Assembly: GCA_963695835.1 (NCBI GenBank) | Contig: CAVOHR010000004.1 | Coordinates: 434,001 to 498,000 of the forward strand | DNA from: VRUE01 sp963695835 | GTDB taxonomy: Bacteria; Actinomycetota; Thermoleophilia; Solirubrobacterales; 70-9 | Reading direction: 5' to 3' | Length of the DNA: 64,000 bases | Shown here: positions 22,556-30,931 of the stretch, piece after piece | Numbering within the stretch: the stretch's first letter is position 1 | Layout: each line of letters starts with the position of its first letter | The notes under the pieces: generated by a model | Seen by the model: only the letters and a program-made list of their open reading frames with translations | Database searches by the model: none | Told to the model about the DNA's origin: nothing | Made by a program: the position numbers and the translations under genes

Positions 22556-23815
22556 CTAGTACTCGACCTCGGCGCCGAGCCCGAAGGATCGGTCGGCGGC
22601 GAGTTCGACGATCCGGTCGACGATCGGCTGGTGCCAGCCCTCCCGCTTGGAGCGGCTGGCGACGGTCTCGATCGCCCTCCCCACCCGCGCCGCCGCGACC
22701 GACGCCAGGCCGCGGAGGACTTCGAAGTCGAACTCGCACTCTTCGCAGACTTCGGCGAGTTCGATCAGGTAGGCGGTTTCGTCGGCGTCCTCGGAGATCA
22801 CCAGGCCGACGTGCAGCGGCTCGTCGTAGACGGCGAGCGAGGTGACGTCGTGGATCGGCCCCATCCGCCACTTGCCGTCCTGCTCGACCAGCGGGATGTT
22901 CTCCCCGTGGGCGTCGCCGTTCCCCAGCATGTAGTTGCAGAAGGCGAAGTTGAGCAGGGTGACGATCTCGTCCGGCCGCTTGATCGCGTGCAGCAGCCCG
23001 CTCGCTTCGGCGAAGCCGGGCGCTTCGGCCTCCTCGGTTTCCTCCTCCGCGAAGGGCGTGATCCCGAGCGCCTGCGGCAGCGCCTCCTGGTGGATGCGGG
23101 TCGCGCCGAGCCCGGTGCCCTCGCGGTCGAAGCGCTCGGAGACCAGGCAGGTGCGCCCGGCGATCTGCTCGACCTGCGCCTTCGCGACCGGCATGCCGAC
23201 CTGGCGGAAGACGGTCGAGCAGAACATCTCGTTGGCTACGTATTCGGGGTATTCGCCGGTCTCCGGCTTGACCACGTGAGTGCTCGGCGCGCCGGCCTGC
23301 GGCCAGGCCCAGCGGCCGTTCTCCTCGTCGCGGATCAGCGCCAGCTTGTGGCGCACCCCGGCCAGGGCGAAGCGCATCCGCCCCGGGCACTCCTCGGTGA
23401 ACAGGGCCGGCGGCGGTGGCTTCACCACTTCCGCCAGTTCCTCCTCGGTCAGCCAGTCGAGCGACTCGGGGTCGGGGCTCTCGTCGATCTCTGTCCCCTC
23501 GGGCAGGAAGACGACCGCTCCCGGGCAGTCGCGTCCCACCTCTCGCAGCAGCTCGTAGCCGTCGGCCGGGTCGATGCCCAGCTCTTTGGCGACGCGTTTG
23601 CGGCGCCGGCCGTCGGGCAGCAGGCCCTCGACGAAGGCGGCGGTCGCCTCGCGGCTGAATGGCTCGACGCGCACCGGCATCGAATTGCTCAGCAGCGCCT
23701 TCCCGGGCCCGATCTCGTCGACCAGCTTCGGGTCGTAGGCAAACCTGTAGTCGTTGTCTCCGGCCGGGAACAGCGTCCCGACCCTTTCCCCATATAGGTG
23801 AACGTCAAGGCTCAA
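22556..23815 (-). CDS. HipA-like serine/threonine kinase, copy 3 (intact)
   Basis: TTG 23815 lies 7 bases after GGAGG and gives 419 residues: an N-subdomain (SLDVHLYGERVGTL), FALAGVRHKLALIRDE, ATP-site lysine THVVKPETGEYP, catalytic MLGNGDAHGENIPL and a DFG-equivalent GPIHDVTSL with Asp. All key kinase residues seem present, unlike the two hipA copies upstream. The HipA family phosphorylates GltX or other synthetases and induces dormancy; the real target here is unknown. No XRE gene is adjacent, so any antitoxin would act in trans, possibly one of the orphan XRE genes at 16.6-17.7 kb. Confidence 0.88.
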   Translation of the reverse strand: MSLDVHLYGERVGTLFPAGDNDYRFAYDPKLVDEIGPGKALLSNSMPVRVEPFSREATAAFVEGLLPDGRRRKRVAKELGIDPADGYELLREVGRDCPGAVVFLPEGTEIDESPDPESLDWLTEEELAEVVKPPPPALFTEECPGRMRFALAGVRHKLALIRDEENGRWAWPQAGAPSTHVVKPETGEYPEYVANEMFCSTVFRQVGMPVAKAQVEQIAGRTCLVSERFDREGTGLGATRIHQEALPQALGITPFAEEETEEAEAPGFAEASGLLHAIKRPDEIVTLLNFAFCNYMLGNGDAHGENIPLVEQDGKWRMGPIHDVTSLAVYDEPLHVGLVISEDADETAYLIELAEVCEECEFDFEVLRGLASVAAARVGRAIETVASRSKREGWHQPIVDRIVELAADRSFGLGAEVEY

Positions 23816-23881
23816 TTCCGGTCCTCCTCGATCGATCCCCTGCCTCTCGGTTCGTTTTGGCCTCCCTCACGATCCAAGACT

Positions 23882-24871
23882 CTAAACCGCTGCGAGGGTC
23901 AGTGCATAGTCCCCGTCGGAATCGGTGAACCAGCCGGCCAGGCGCAGCCCCGCTTCGCGGTAGACCCGCTCGAGGCGCTCGCGGGTGAACTTGGCGGAGA
24001 TCTCGGTGCGCATCTCCTCCCCGGGGGCGAAGCGCACGTCGAGGTCGAGGCCGTCGAGGCGCACGGTCTGCGCGACGCGCGAGCGCAGGCGGATGTCCAT
24101 GCGGGCGGCCTCCGGGTCGTAGCGGGCGACGTGCTCGAAGTCGTCGGGCTCGAAGTCGCCGCCGAGCTCGCGGTTGAGGACGCGCAGCACGTTCTTGTTG
24201 AACTCGGCGGTGACCCCGGCCGAGTCGTTGTAGGCGGCGTCGAGCCGGCCGTGGTCCTTGACCAGGTCGGTGCCGAGCAGGATGCGGTCCTCGGGCTCGA
24301 GCAGGGCGGCGACCCGGGCGAGGAAGTCGCGGCACGCGTCCGGGTAGAGGTTGCCGATCGTGCCGCCGAGGAAGGCGATCAGGCGGCCACCATCGCCGGC
24401 CGGGATCCGCTCGAGGTCGTGCTCGAAGTCGCAGACCAGGCCGCGGACGGCGAGGCCGGGGTACTCCTCGACCAGCGCCCGCGCGGTTTCGTGGGTGATC
24501 TCCGGCGAGATGTCGACCGGGACGTAGGTGCTGAGACAGCCGGCGTCGCGCATCGCGCTCAGCAGGTGGCGGGTCTTGGCGGCCGAGCCGGAGCCGAGCT
24601 CGACCAGCGTGCCGGGCTCGCCCGCGGCGGCGACGATCTCGGCCGAGCGCTCGGCGAGGATCGTCCGCTCGGCCCGCGTCGGGTAGTACTCGGGCAGCTC
24701 GGTGATCCGCTCGAAGAGCTGCGAGCCGCGCTCGTCGTAGAAGTACTTCGGCGGCAGCTCCTTCGGCGTCGCGGTGAGGCCGAGGCGGACCTCGCGCGCC
24801 ATCTGCGCGCCGCCGCCGGGGCTGAGGTGGACCTCGATCTCGATCTGCTCTGCGGTTGCCGGGGGTCTCAT
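23882..24871 (-). CDS. egtD: L-histidine N-alpha-methyltransferase (ergothioneine synthesis)
   Basis: The 329-residue enzyme trimethylates histidine to hercynine with SAM, the first ergothioneine step. Visible features: KYFYDERGSQLFERITELPE, the SAM loop TLVELGSGSAAKTRHLL, CDFEHDLERIP, IAFLGGTIGNLYPD and LVKDHGRLDAAYND. Start ATG 24871, with GAGGAG 4 bases upstream. It follows egtB by 28 bases in the same orientation, so the two form an operon. egtA, egtC and egtE are not in the window; some actinomycetes manage with other routes to the sulfur donor. Confidence 0.95.
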   Translation of the reverse strand: MRPPATAEQIEIEVHLSPGGGAQMAREVRLGLTATPKELPPKYFYDERGSQLFERITELPEYYPTRAERTILAERSAEIVAAAGEPGTLVELGSGSAAKTRHLLSAMRDAGCLSTYVPVDISPEITHETARALVEEYPGLAVRGLVCDFEHDLERIPAGDGGRLIAFLGGTIGNLYPDACRDFLARVAALLEPEDRILLGTDLVKDHGRLDAAYNDSAGVTAEFNKNVLRVLNRELGGDFEPDDFEHVARYDPEAARMDIRLRSRVAQTVRLDGLDLDVRFAPGEEMRTEISAKFTRERLERVYREAGLRLAGWFTDSDGDYALTLAAV

Positions 24872-24899
24872 CTCGCTCCTCGGGCGGGGTCGGGTCGCT

Positions 24900-26180
24900 T
24901 CATTCCGCGTCTCTCGCGCAGCGGAATCCGGCGAAGATCTGGCGGCGCTGCGGCAGGTCCCAGTTGCGGAAGCTCGCTCGCATGACCTCGCGGGCGGTCG
25001 CCCAGGATCCGCCCCGCAGCACCTTGTGCTCGTCGCCGAAGAAGACCTCGGAGTACTCGCGGTAGGGGAACGCCTCGAAGCCGGGGTAGGCGAGGAAGTC
25101 GGAGGAGGTCCATTCCCAGACTCGGCCGGTGAGCGGCGCGGCGGCGCCCGTGGCCCCGGCGAGGCCGGCGGGGTCGTGCCGGGCCGCGGCGAGGCCGGCG
25201 GGGTCGCCCGATCCGGCGAAGGCCGCCTCCCACTCGGCCTCCACCGGCAGGCGCTTGCCCGCCCAGCGGGCGAAGGCGTCGGCCTCGTGCCAGGAGACGT
25301 GGACGACCGGCTGGGTGGGGTCGATCGGTTCGCGCCGGCCCATCGCGGTATGCACCCAGCCGCCCTCGCCGTCGCGCTCCCAGTAGAGCGGCGGCTCCGC
25401 TCCGGTCTCCTCGATGTAGGCGGCATACGCGCCGTTGGTCACCGGGGTTCGATCGATCTCGAACGGGGCGAGCGTGACCGGGTGGCGCGGGCGCTCGTTG
25501 TCGTAGGCAAAGCCCGTGGCGGGTGCGCCGATCTCGTACGTCCCGCCGTCGATGTAGATCGACTCGGAGCATGGGGCACCTCTCGACCGGACAAGTGCCG
25601 GGCTAATTAGCCCGGCACTTTGAGTATCCGCCCGTTCGAGAGGTGCCCCATGCTCCGAGACCAGGCCACTCGGGTCGGGCAGCTCGTACCCGTCGACCAT
25701 CATCAGCAGCTGGAGCATCGTCTCGTCGTGCTGGAGCTCGTGGGCGATCAGCATCTCGTAGACGAAGCCCTCGCGCAGCAGCGGGTCGCCGGCGCCGGCG
25801 CCAATCTCGACCTCGTCCAGCACCTCGAGCGAGCGCTCGCGGACCTCGGCCTGGTAGGAGCGCAGCTCGGCGTCGCGCAGGATCGGCAGCTCGCCGCGGG
25901 TCCTGCGGGGGTTCTCGATCGCGTCGTAGAAGCGGCCGAGGCCGCCGCGCAGCGGCTCGCGCCCGCCGACCGTCTGCACCAGCCAGAGCTCCTCGAAGTT
26001 GGCGATGTGGCCGAGGTCCCAGGCGAGCGGGCTGAGCAGCGGCGAGTAGACGCGGTTGAGCTGCTCGTCGTCGAGCGGCTCGATCAGCGCGAGCGTGCGC
26101 TGCCGGGCCGCCGCGAGCCGGTCCGCGATCGCATCCTTGGAGCTGGGGCTGGCCGTCACCTCGGTGGCGATGACGAACAC
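24900..26180 (-). CDS. egtB: Hercynylcysteine sulfoxide synthase, carrying an in-frame palindromic insertion
   Basis: The 426-residue non-haem iron enzyme joins hercynine to cysteine or gamma-glutamylcysteine with O2. The N-terminal DinB-like domain has the iron ligands (His in WDLGHIANFE and the HX3HXE motif HELQHDE); the C-terminal FGE-sulfatase-like domain has VHVSWHEADAFARWAGKRLP, VWEWTSS and HKVLRGGSW. Between them, residues about 174-206 (SEHGAPLERADTQSAG... RGAPCSES) are encoded by a 97-bp palindrome at 25563-25659 that keeps the frame open. GTG 26180 is the start; the gene diverges from the SDR gene with only 25 bp between. Confidence 0.94.
   Translation of the reverse strand: MFVIATEVTASPSSKDAIADRLAAARQRTLALIEPLDDEQLNRVYSPLLSPLAWDLGHIANFEELWLVQTVGGREPLRGGLGRFYDAIENPRRTRGELPILRDAELRSYQAEVRERSLEVLDEVEIGAGAGDPLLREGFVYEMLIAHELQHDETMLQLLMMVDGYELPDPSGLVSEHGAPLERADTQSAGLISPALVRSRGAPCSESIYIDGGTYEIGAPATGFAYDNERPRHPVTLAPFEIDRTPVTNGAYAAYIEETGAEPPLYWERDGEGGWVHTAMGRREPIDPTQPVVHVSWHEADAFARWAGKRLPVEAEWEAAFAGSGDPAGLAAARHDPAGLAGATGAAAPLTGRVWEWTSSDFLAYPGFEAFPYREYSEVFFGDEHKVLRGGSWATAREVMRASFRNWDLPQRRQIFAGFRCARDAE
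25563..25659. repeat. 97-bp nested palindrome inside egtB
   Basis: Perfect 24-bp outer arms (25563-25586 and 25636-25659) enclose a perfect 28-bp palindrome (25593-25620, arm AAGTGCCGGGCTAA). The element falls in the linker between the two egtB domains and introduces no stop on the coding strand. The outer-plus-inner design matches the palindrome at 22443-22555, although the sequences differ. Confidence 0.9.
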
Positions 26181-26205
26181 AGTAGCGAGTTAGTCTTCCG
26201 CGTCT

Positions 26206-26973
26206 GTGGACCTGGAGGGAACCGGAGCACTGGTTGCGGGCGGGGCGTCGGGGCTGGGCGCGGCGACGGCGCGGGCGCTCGCCGAGGCGGGCGCGAGCGT
26301 CGTCGTCGCCGACCTCAACGCCGGGAAGGGCGAGGCGCTGGCGGCCGAGCTGGGGCCGGCGGCGTCCTTCGTCGAGGCCGACGTGACCGACGAGGCGGCG
26401 GTCGGGGCCGCGGTCGAGCGGGCGGCGGCGGCCGGGGGCGGGCTGCGGATCTCGGTCTGCTGCGCCGGGATCGGCTGGGCGGAGCGGGTCGCCCACAAGG
26501 GCGGCCCCCACAACCTCGAATTCTTCTCCAACGTGGTCAAGGTCAACCTGATCGGCAGCTTCAACGTGCTGCGGCTCGCGGCGGCGGCGATGAGCGGGAA
26601 CGAGCCCGACGCGGAGGGCGGGCGCGGCGTCTGCGTCAACACCGCCTCGATCGCCGCCTTCGACGGCCAGGTCGGCCAGGTCGCCTACGCGGCGTCGAAG
26701 GGCGGCATCGTCGGCATGACCCTGCCGGCGGCGCGCGACATGGCCTCGCGCGGCGTGCGCGTCGTCACCATCGCCCCCGGCCTCTTCGACACGCCGCTGC
26801 TGGCGGCGCTGCCGGCGGAGGCGCGAGCGGCCCTGGGGGCGGGGATTCCCTTCCCGCCGCGGTTGGGACGCCCCGAGGAGTACGCGCAACTGGTCGGCCA
26901 GATCGTCGCCAACCCGATGCTGAACGGCGAGACGATCCGCCTCGACGGCGCCCTGCGGATGCCGCCGAAGTAG
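26206..26973 (+). CDS. Short-chain dehydrogenase/reductase
   Basis: The 255-residue Rossmann enzyme has ALVAGGASGLGAATARALAE (cofactor loop), VVVADLNAGKGEAL (Asp selecting NAD), CCAGIGWAERV, the catalytic NTASIAAFDGQVGQVAYAASK (Ser, Tyr, Lys) and VVTIAPGLFDTPLLAALP. The sequence pattern resembles 3-hydroxyacyl-CoA dehydrogenases of the HSD17B10 type, so a role in branched-chain or fatty acyl-CoA oxidation is plausible. GTG 26206. It diverges from egtB and ends at a GACGTGCC palindrome. Confidence 0.9.
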   Translation: MDLEGTGALVAGGASGLGAATARALAEAGASVVVADLNAGKGEALAAELGPAASFVEADVTDEAAVGAAVERAAAAGGGLRISVCCAGIGWAERVAHKGGPHNLEFFSNVVKVNLIGSFNVLRLAAAAMSGNEPDAEGGRGVCVNTASIAAFDGQVGQVAYAASKGGIVGMTLPAARDMASRGVRVVTIAPGLFDTPLLAALPAEARAALGAGIPFPPRLGRPEEYAQLVGQIVANPMLNGETIRLDGALRMPPK

Positions 26974-26979
26974 CGCCCC

Positions 26980-27031
26980 GGACGGGCCGTCGATTCGGTG
27001 CCACATGGGGCATCGAAACCCCGGCACGTCC
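26980..27031. repeat. GACGTGCC palindromic repeat, type A
   Basis: A 52-bp copy starting GGACGGGCC and ending CCGGCACGTCC, with the ATTCGGTGCC centre of the type A copies. It lies in the 66-bp gap between convergent genes, suggesting a terminator role. Confidence 0.78.
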
Positions 27032-27039
27032 TCCGGCGC

Positions 27040-27990
27040 TCAGCCGGTGCCGGTGGCCTCCGGGTCGCGCCAGACGCGCTTGCGCCAGGGCGGGCTGATC
27101 GCGAAGCGGTAGTAGTCGCCTTCGGCGGCGGCGATCGGCTCCAGGGGGACGAGGTGGACGCGGCTGCCGGGGACGGTGCGGTCGACGCTCTGGTCGCCGG
27201 CGGTGTTGCCGGCGTGGCTGCCGCCGGAGACGAGCAGCATGCCGGTCTCCGGGCCCCAGCCGTCGTGGGGCCGGGCGCCGACGGCTTCGGCGGCTTCGCG
27301 GAGGACGTCGATGCCGGCGTCCGAACCGGCGTTGACGATGCTCTGGGAGTAGTTGTAGCCGTCGTGGGAGGAGGCGCGCTCGTCGACCCGGCCGTCACGG
27401 CCGATGCGGATCTGCACGCCCTCCCAGTCGTCCGCGTGGTAGCCCTCGTCTTCGGCGATCGGCACGCCGCGCAGCGTGGCCGAGTCGGCGTAATAGGTCC
27501 AGTACTGGATGTAGAGGTGGCCGGCGCGGGCGCCGGCGCAGTCGGGCGGAGAGACGGGCGGGGCACCGAGGGCGACAGACGGACCGGCGGGATCGGCACC
27601 ATCCCGGCAGTCGACGACGTGGACGAAGGCGGTGACGTGCTCGCCGCGATCTGTCCTGTGGACGAGCCCGCGCGGCGTCCCGTCGCCGCAGACGACCGCC
27701 CGGCAGCGGCGGAAGTCGACCGGCAGCGCGCGCGAGCCCCGCTCGAAGAGCAGCGACGGCATGTGCCGCCGCACCAGCCTGCCGACTTCGTCGCCGTAGG
27801 TGGCGATCAGCGTCGGCTCGTCCCCGCAGCCATCGGCGAGCGAGGCGGCACAGAGGATCCGCGAGGCAACGGCCCGCGCCAGGTCCGCGCCGGGAACCCG
27901 CACGCCGGCGGCGACGAGCGCCGCAAGCACCAGGGAGACCACGGCAACGAGCCCGACCCACTCCACAGTCCCCTGCCCCCTCTCGTCCAT
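27040..27990 (-). CDS. Secreted protein with TadE/prepilin-like N-terminal segment
   Basis: The 316-residue protein starts MDERGQGTVEWVGLVAVVSL, a GxGTVE segment plus hydrophobic helix like TadE/Flp-type pseudopilins. The rest is an exported domain with five or so cysteines, HLYIQYWTYYADSA, YHADDWEGVQIRIGRDGR and GGSHAGNTAG. These motifs suggest a metal- or sugar-binding surface protein, but I do not recognise a family with certainty. It is convergent with the SDR gene and six bases downstream of the DUF559 gene, so it may share that transcript. Confidence 0.72.
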   Translation of the reverse strand: MDERGQGTVEWVGLVAVVSLVLAALVAAGVRVPGADLARAVASRILCAASLADGCGDEPTLIATYGDEVGRLVRRHMPSLLFERGSRALPVDFRRCRAVVCGDGTPRGLVHRTDRGEHVTAFVHVVDCRDGADPAGPSVALGAPPVSPPDCAGARAGHLYIQYWTYYADSATLRGVPIAEDEGYHADDWEGVQIRIGRDGRVDERASSHDGYNYSQSIVNAGSDAGIDVLREAAEAVGARPHDGWGPETGMLLVSGGSHAGNTAGDQSVDRTVPGSRVHLVPLEPIAAAEGDYYRFAISPPWRKRVWRDPEATGTG

Positions 27991-27996
27991 ACGGGT

Positions 27997-28896
27997 TCAA
28001 GGCCGCACGGCCCCATTCTCTCCCCCCTGCGGCGGCGAACTGAGCAGGCTGCGGATCTCGTCGGCCACCGCGTCGGGTTCGCGTTCGAGGCGCCAGTCGG
28101 TGATGCGGATCGCGCGGTAGCCGGCGACCTGGCGGGCCGCGTCTTTGGCCCGATCGCTCTGGAAGGCGGCGTGCTGCCGGTGGAACGCGTAGCCGTCGAG
28201 CTCGACGATCAGGCGCTCGCGCGGCCAGAAGGCGTCGACCTCGTGACCGAGGACTTCGACGTTGGTCGCGGTCGGGACGATGCCGTACTCCCGGCAGAAC
28301 AGGGCGAAGCGCTCCTCCAGGTCGGAGCGGGTCACCACCGGCGTGCGCGCCTCCTCGATCAGGCGGCGGATCGGCCGCAGGGCCCGCCGCCCGCGGCCTC
28401 GGGCGCAGACGTCTTCGAGCGCAGCCATCCGCAGGAGGTTCAGCCGGTCCGCCTCTTCAAACGCGCGCTGGAGCTGCCGCTCGTCGACGACTTCGGCAAA
28501 GTCGAAGAGCGTGCGGGCGACCGAGGTGACGGGAATCCTGGCGACAAGAGCGCGATCGGTCGGGTCCAGCCGTCCCTCATGGACCACGATTCCGCGCCTT
28601 CCGTAGCCGCGGCCCTTCTTCGCTGACACTTCAACTGGCCTCCGGGGCCGTACGAGACCCCAAAGCGCTGCTGCGCTTCGATGGCTCAGTAGCGCACCCT
28701 CGCCACAGGCAAGTACAGCGGCGAGCCACCGACCTCGCTGGTTGACCTGCATATGGCCGTACGCGTAAACGCCACGATGCAGCAGGTGAAGCCGCCCCGC
28801 CTCCAGCCGCCGATCAATCGTGCGGGCACTCAGTCCCGAAGCGAGCAGCTGGCGGCGCGATACGACGCCGTGCTGTCGCGCCGCCCGGTCCGCCAT
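27997..28896 (-). CDS. AbiEi-like/DUF559 protein
   Basis: From ATG 28896 the product has 299 residues. The N-terminal winged helix (QHGVVSRRQLLASGLSARTI, then GRLHLLHRGVYAYG) is the AbiEi-type antitoxin DNA-binding domain. The C-terminal DUF559/Vsr-like nuclease fold has VDAFWPRERLIVELDGYAFH and AARQVAGYRAIRITDW. The combination is very common in actinomycetes without a partner AbiEii toxin, and none is seen here. An upstream in-frame ATG at 28989 lies inside a palindromic repeat and is rejected as a start. Confidence 0.85.
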   Translation of the reverse strand: MADRAARQHGVVSRRQLLASGLSARTIDRRLEAGRLHLLHRGVYAYGHMQVNQRGRWLAAVLACGEGALLSHRSAAALWGLVRPRRPVEVSAKKGRGYGRRGIVVHEGRLDPTDRALVARIPVTSVARTLFDFAEVVDERQLQRAFEEADRLNLLRMAALEDVCARGRGRRALRPIRRLIEEARTPVVTRSDLEERFALFCREYGIVPTATNVEVLGHEVDAFWPRERLIVELDGYAFHRQHAAFQSDRAKDAARQVAGYRAIRITDWRLEREPDAVADEIRSLLSSPPQGGENGAVRP

Positions 28897-28952
28897 GAGC
28901 TTTTCGCGTCGCGCCACCGGCCGTCCCCGGTCGGCATCCGCCCGCCCATCCT

Positions 28953-29004
28953 GACGTGCCCAGGCTTGACCACCCATACTGGCGGTCAAGGCTGGGAACG
29001 GTCC
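28953..29004. repeat. GACGTGCC palindromic repeat, type B
   Basis: GACGTGCCCAGGCTTGACC is followed, after a CATACT centre, by GGCGGTCAAGGCTGGGAACG. It is the same design as 43356-43407 and 51184-51233, with one inserted base in the right arm. It lies between the pntB stop and the DUF559 gene start. Confidence 0.8.
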
Positions 29005-29117
29005 GACTTCTCCCCCCGCCGAGCCTTGGACTTACGCAATTTGCGCCTTTTTACCTGCCCGAAACCGGCGGGCGGCGCTGCGGGCGCGCGCTGCGACCCG
29101 CCGAGCCGGGCTCCCTG

Positions 29118-30554
29118 TCAGAGCTGCTGGATCTCGGCGGCTATGTCGGTCGCGGCCTGTTTGGCGTCGCCGAAGAGCATCGAGGTGTTCGGCTCGTAGA
29201 AGAGGTCGTTGTCGATGCCGGCGAAGCCGGGACTGAGCGAGCGCTTGATGACGATCACCTGCTGGGCCTGGTCGACTTCGATGATCGGCATGCCGGCGAT
29301 CGGGCTGTCGGGGTCGTTTTTCGCCGCCGGGTTGGTGACGTCGTTGGCGCCGACGACCACGGCGACATCGGTGCGCGGCAGTTCCGGGTTGATCTCCTCC
29401 ATCTCCTTCAGCTGCTCGTAGGGGACGTCGGCCTCGGCCAGCAGCACGTTCATGTGGCCGGGCATGCGGCCCGCCACCGGGTGGATCGCGTAGTTGACGG
29501 TGACGCCGCGCTTCTCCAGCTCGTTGGCGACCTCCTTGATCGCGTGCTGGGCCTGGGCGACGGCGAGGCCGTAGCCGGGGACGATCACGACCGAGTCGGC
29601 GTAGGCGAGCTTGATCGCCGCGTCCTGGGCGCCGATCGAGGTCACGGGTCGCTCCTCGCCGGCGGTCGCCCCGCCACCGCTGGGGACGCCGCCGAAGCCG
29701 GCGAAGAGGACGTTGGCGACCGAGCGGTTCATCGCGGTCGCCATCTCCATCGTGAGGATCGTTCCCGAGGAGCCGACCAGGGTTCCGGCGACGATCAGCG
29801 CGACGTTGTCGAGCGCGAAGCCCGCCGCGGCCGCGGAGAGGCCGGTGAAGGCGTTGAGCAGCGAGATCACCACCGGCATGTCGGCGCCGCCGATCGGCAG
29901 GACGACGAGGTTGCCGAGCAATGCTGCGGCGATGAGGATCCCGATGAAGACGCCCTGCGAGGGACCATCGTTGTTGACGGCGATGCAAACGCAGGCGGCG
30001 AGGATGCCGATCAGCAGCACCGCGTTGATCACCTGCTGGCCGGGGATGGCGAGCGGCCGGGTCGGGATCAGGTCCTGGAGCTTGGCGAAGGCGATGTTGG
30101 AGCCCCAGAAGGAGACCGAACCGACCACCGCGGCGAAGAGGACGGGGATCAGCGTGTCGAGCGGGATCGAGGAGATCGTGCCGGCGTCGATCTCGCCGAT
30201 CCCGTGGCGGATCTCCGACCAGGCGATCAGCGCGACGGCGCCGCCGCCGACGCCGTTGTAGAGGGCGACCATCTGCGGCATCTGGGTCATCTGCACGCGG
30301 ATCGAGGCGATCACGCCGATCGCCGCGCCGACCCCCAGGCCGATCGCGATCAGGCCCCAGTTGCCGATCCCGTCGAGCAGCAGCGTGGTGACGACGGCGA
30401 CCGCCATGCCGACGGCGGCGATCGTGTTGCCCTGCTTCGCCGTGGTCGGGTGGGTGCCGCGGCGGACGCCGATGATGAACATCGAGAAGGCGACGATGTA
30501 GAGCGCCGTGGCGGCGTCGCCGCCCGGCTCCAGCACGGCCAGCGGCACGGTCAT
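29118..30554 (-). CDS. pntB: NAD(P) transhydrogenase subunit beta
   Basis: The 478-residue subunit carries the membrane domain (about nine helices, residues 1-265) and the NADP-binding domain III: VVIVPGYGLAVAQAQHAIKE, HPVAGRMPGHMNVLLAEADV, VVVGANDVTNPAA and IKRSLSPGFAGIDNDLFY. Together with PntAA and PntAB it couples proton entry to hydride transfer from NADH to NADP. Its start overlaps the pntAB stop by four bases. Length is typical. Confidence 0.97.
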   Translation of the reverse strand: MTVPLAVLEPGGDAATALYIVAFSMFIIGVRRGTHPTTAKQGNTIAAVGMAVAVVTTLLLDGIGNWGLIAIGLGVGAAIGVIASIRVQMTQMPQMVALYNGVGGGAVALIAWSEIRHGIGEIDAGTISSIPLDTLIPVLFAAVVGSVSFWGSNIAFAKLQDLIPTRPLAIPGQQVINAVLLIGILAACVCIAVNNDGPSQGVFIGILIAAALLGNLVVLPIGGADMPVVISLLNAFTGLSAAAAGFALDNVALIVAGTLVGSSGTILTMEMATAMNRSVANVLFAGFGGVPSGGGATAGEERPVTSIGAQDAAIKLAYADSVVIVPGYGLAVAQAQHAIKEVANELEKRGVTVNYAIHPVAGRMPGHMNVLLAEADVPYEQLKEMEEINPELPRTDVAVVVGANDVTNPAAKNDPDSPIAGMPIIEVDQAQQVIVIKRSLSPGFAGIDNDLFYEPNTSMLFGDAKQAATDIAAEIQQL

Positions 30555-30931
30555 CCCCCCTCCGACCCCGCCGTCCCCGAACGCGGGAGCTCAGGCGAAT
30601 CGATGTCCGACTCCTTCGCCTGAGTGGAAGCGGAGGCGGCGGCGGGCTTTGATTTCGGCTTTTTGCTGAACATGCCGAGCATGCGGTCGGTGACCATGAA
30701 GCCGCCGACGATGTTGATCGTGCCGAAGGCGATCGCGATCGTGCCGATGACGTACTCGAGCGGGTCGTCGGCGTAGCCGACGACGATCAGCCCGCCGAGC
30801 ATGACGATGCCGTGGATCGCGTTGGTCTGCGACATCAGCGGCGTGTGCAGGGTGGTCGGCACCTTCGAGATCACCTCGAAGCCGACGAAGGCGGCGAGGA
30901 CGAAGATCGTCAGCTCGGTGAACAGCGTCAT
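30551..30931 (-). CDS. pntAB: NAD(P) transhydrogenase subunit alpha, membrane part
   Basis: The 126-residue protein has three membrane helices (ELTIFVLAAFVGFEVISKVP; HGIVMLGGLIVVGYADDP; VIGTIAIAFGTINIVGGFMV) and the conserved VTDRMLGMF end. A 35-residue Lys/Ser/Ala tail follows that is longer than usual. In split transhydrogenases this gene lies between pntAA and pntB, as here, with 4-bp overlaps on both sides. Confidence 0.95.
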   Translation of the reverse strand: MTLFTELTIFVLAAFVGFEVISKVPTTLHTPLMSQTNAIHGIVMLGGLIVVGYADDPLEYVIGTIAIAFGTINIVGGFMVTDRMLGMFSKKPKSKPAAASASTQAKESDIDSPELPRSGTAGSEGG

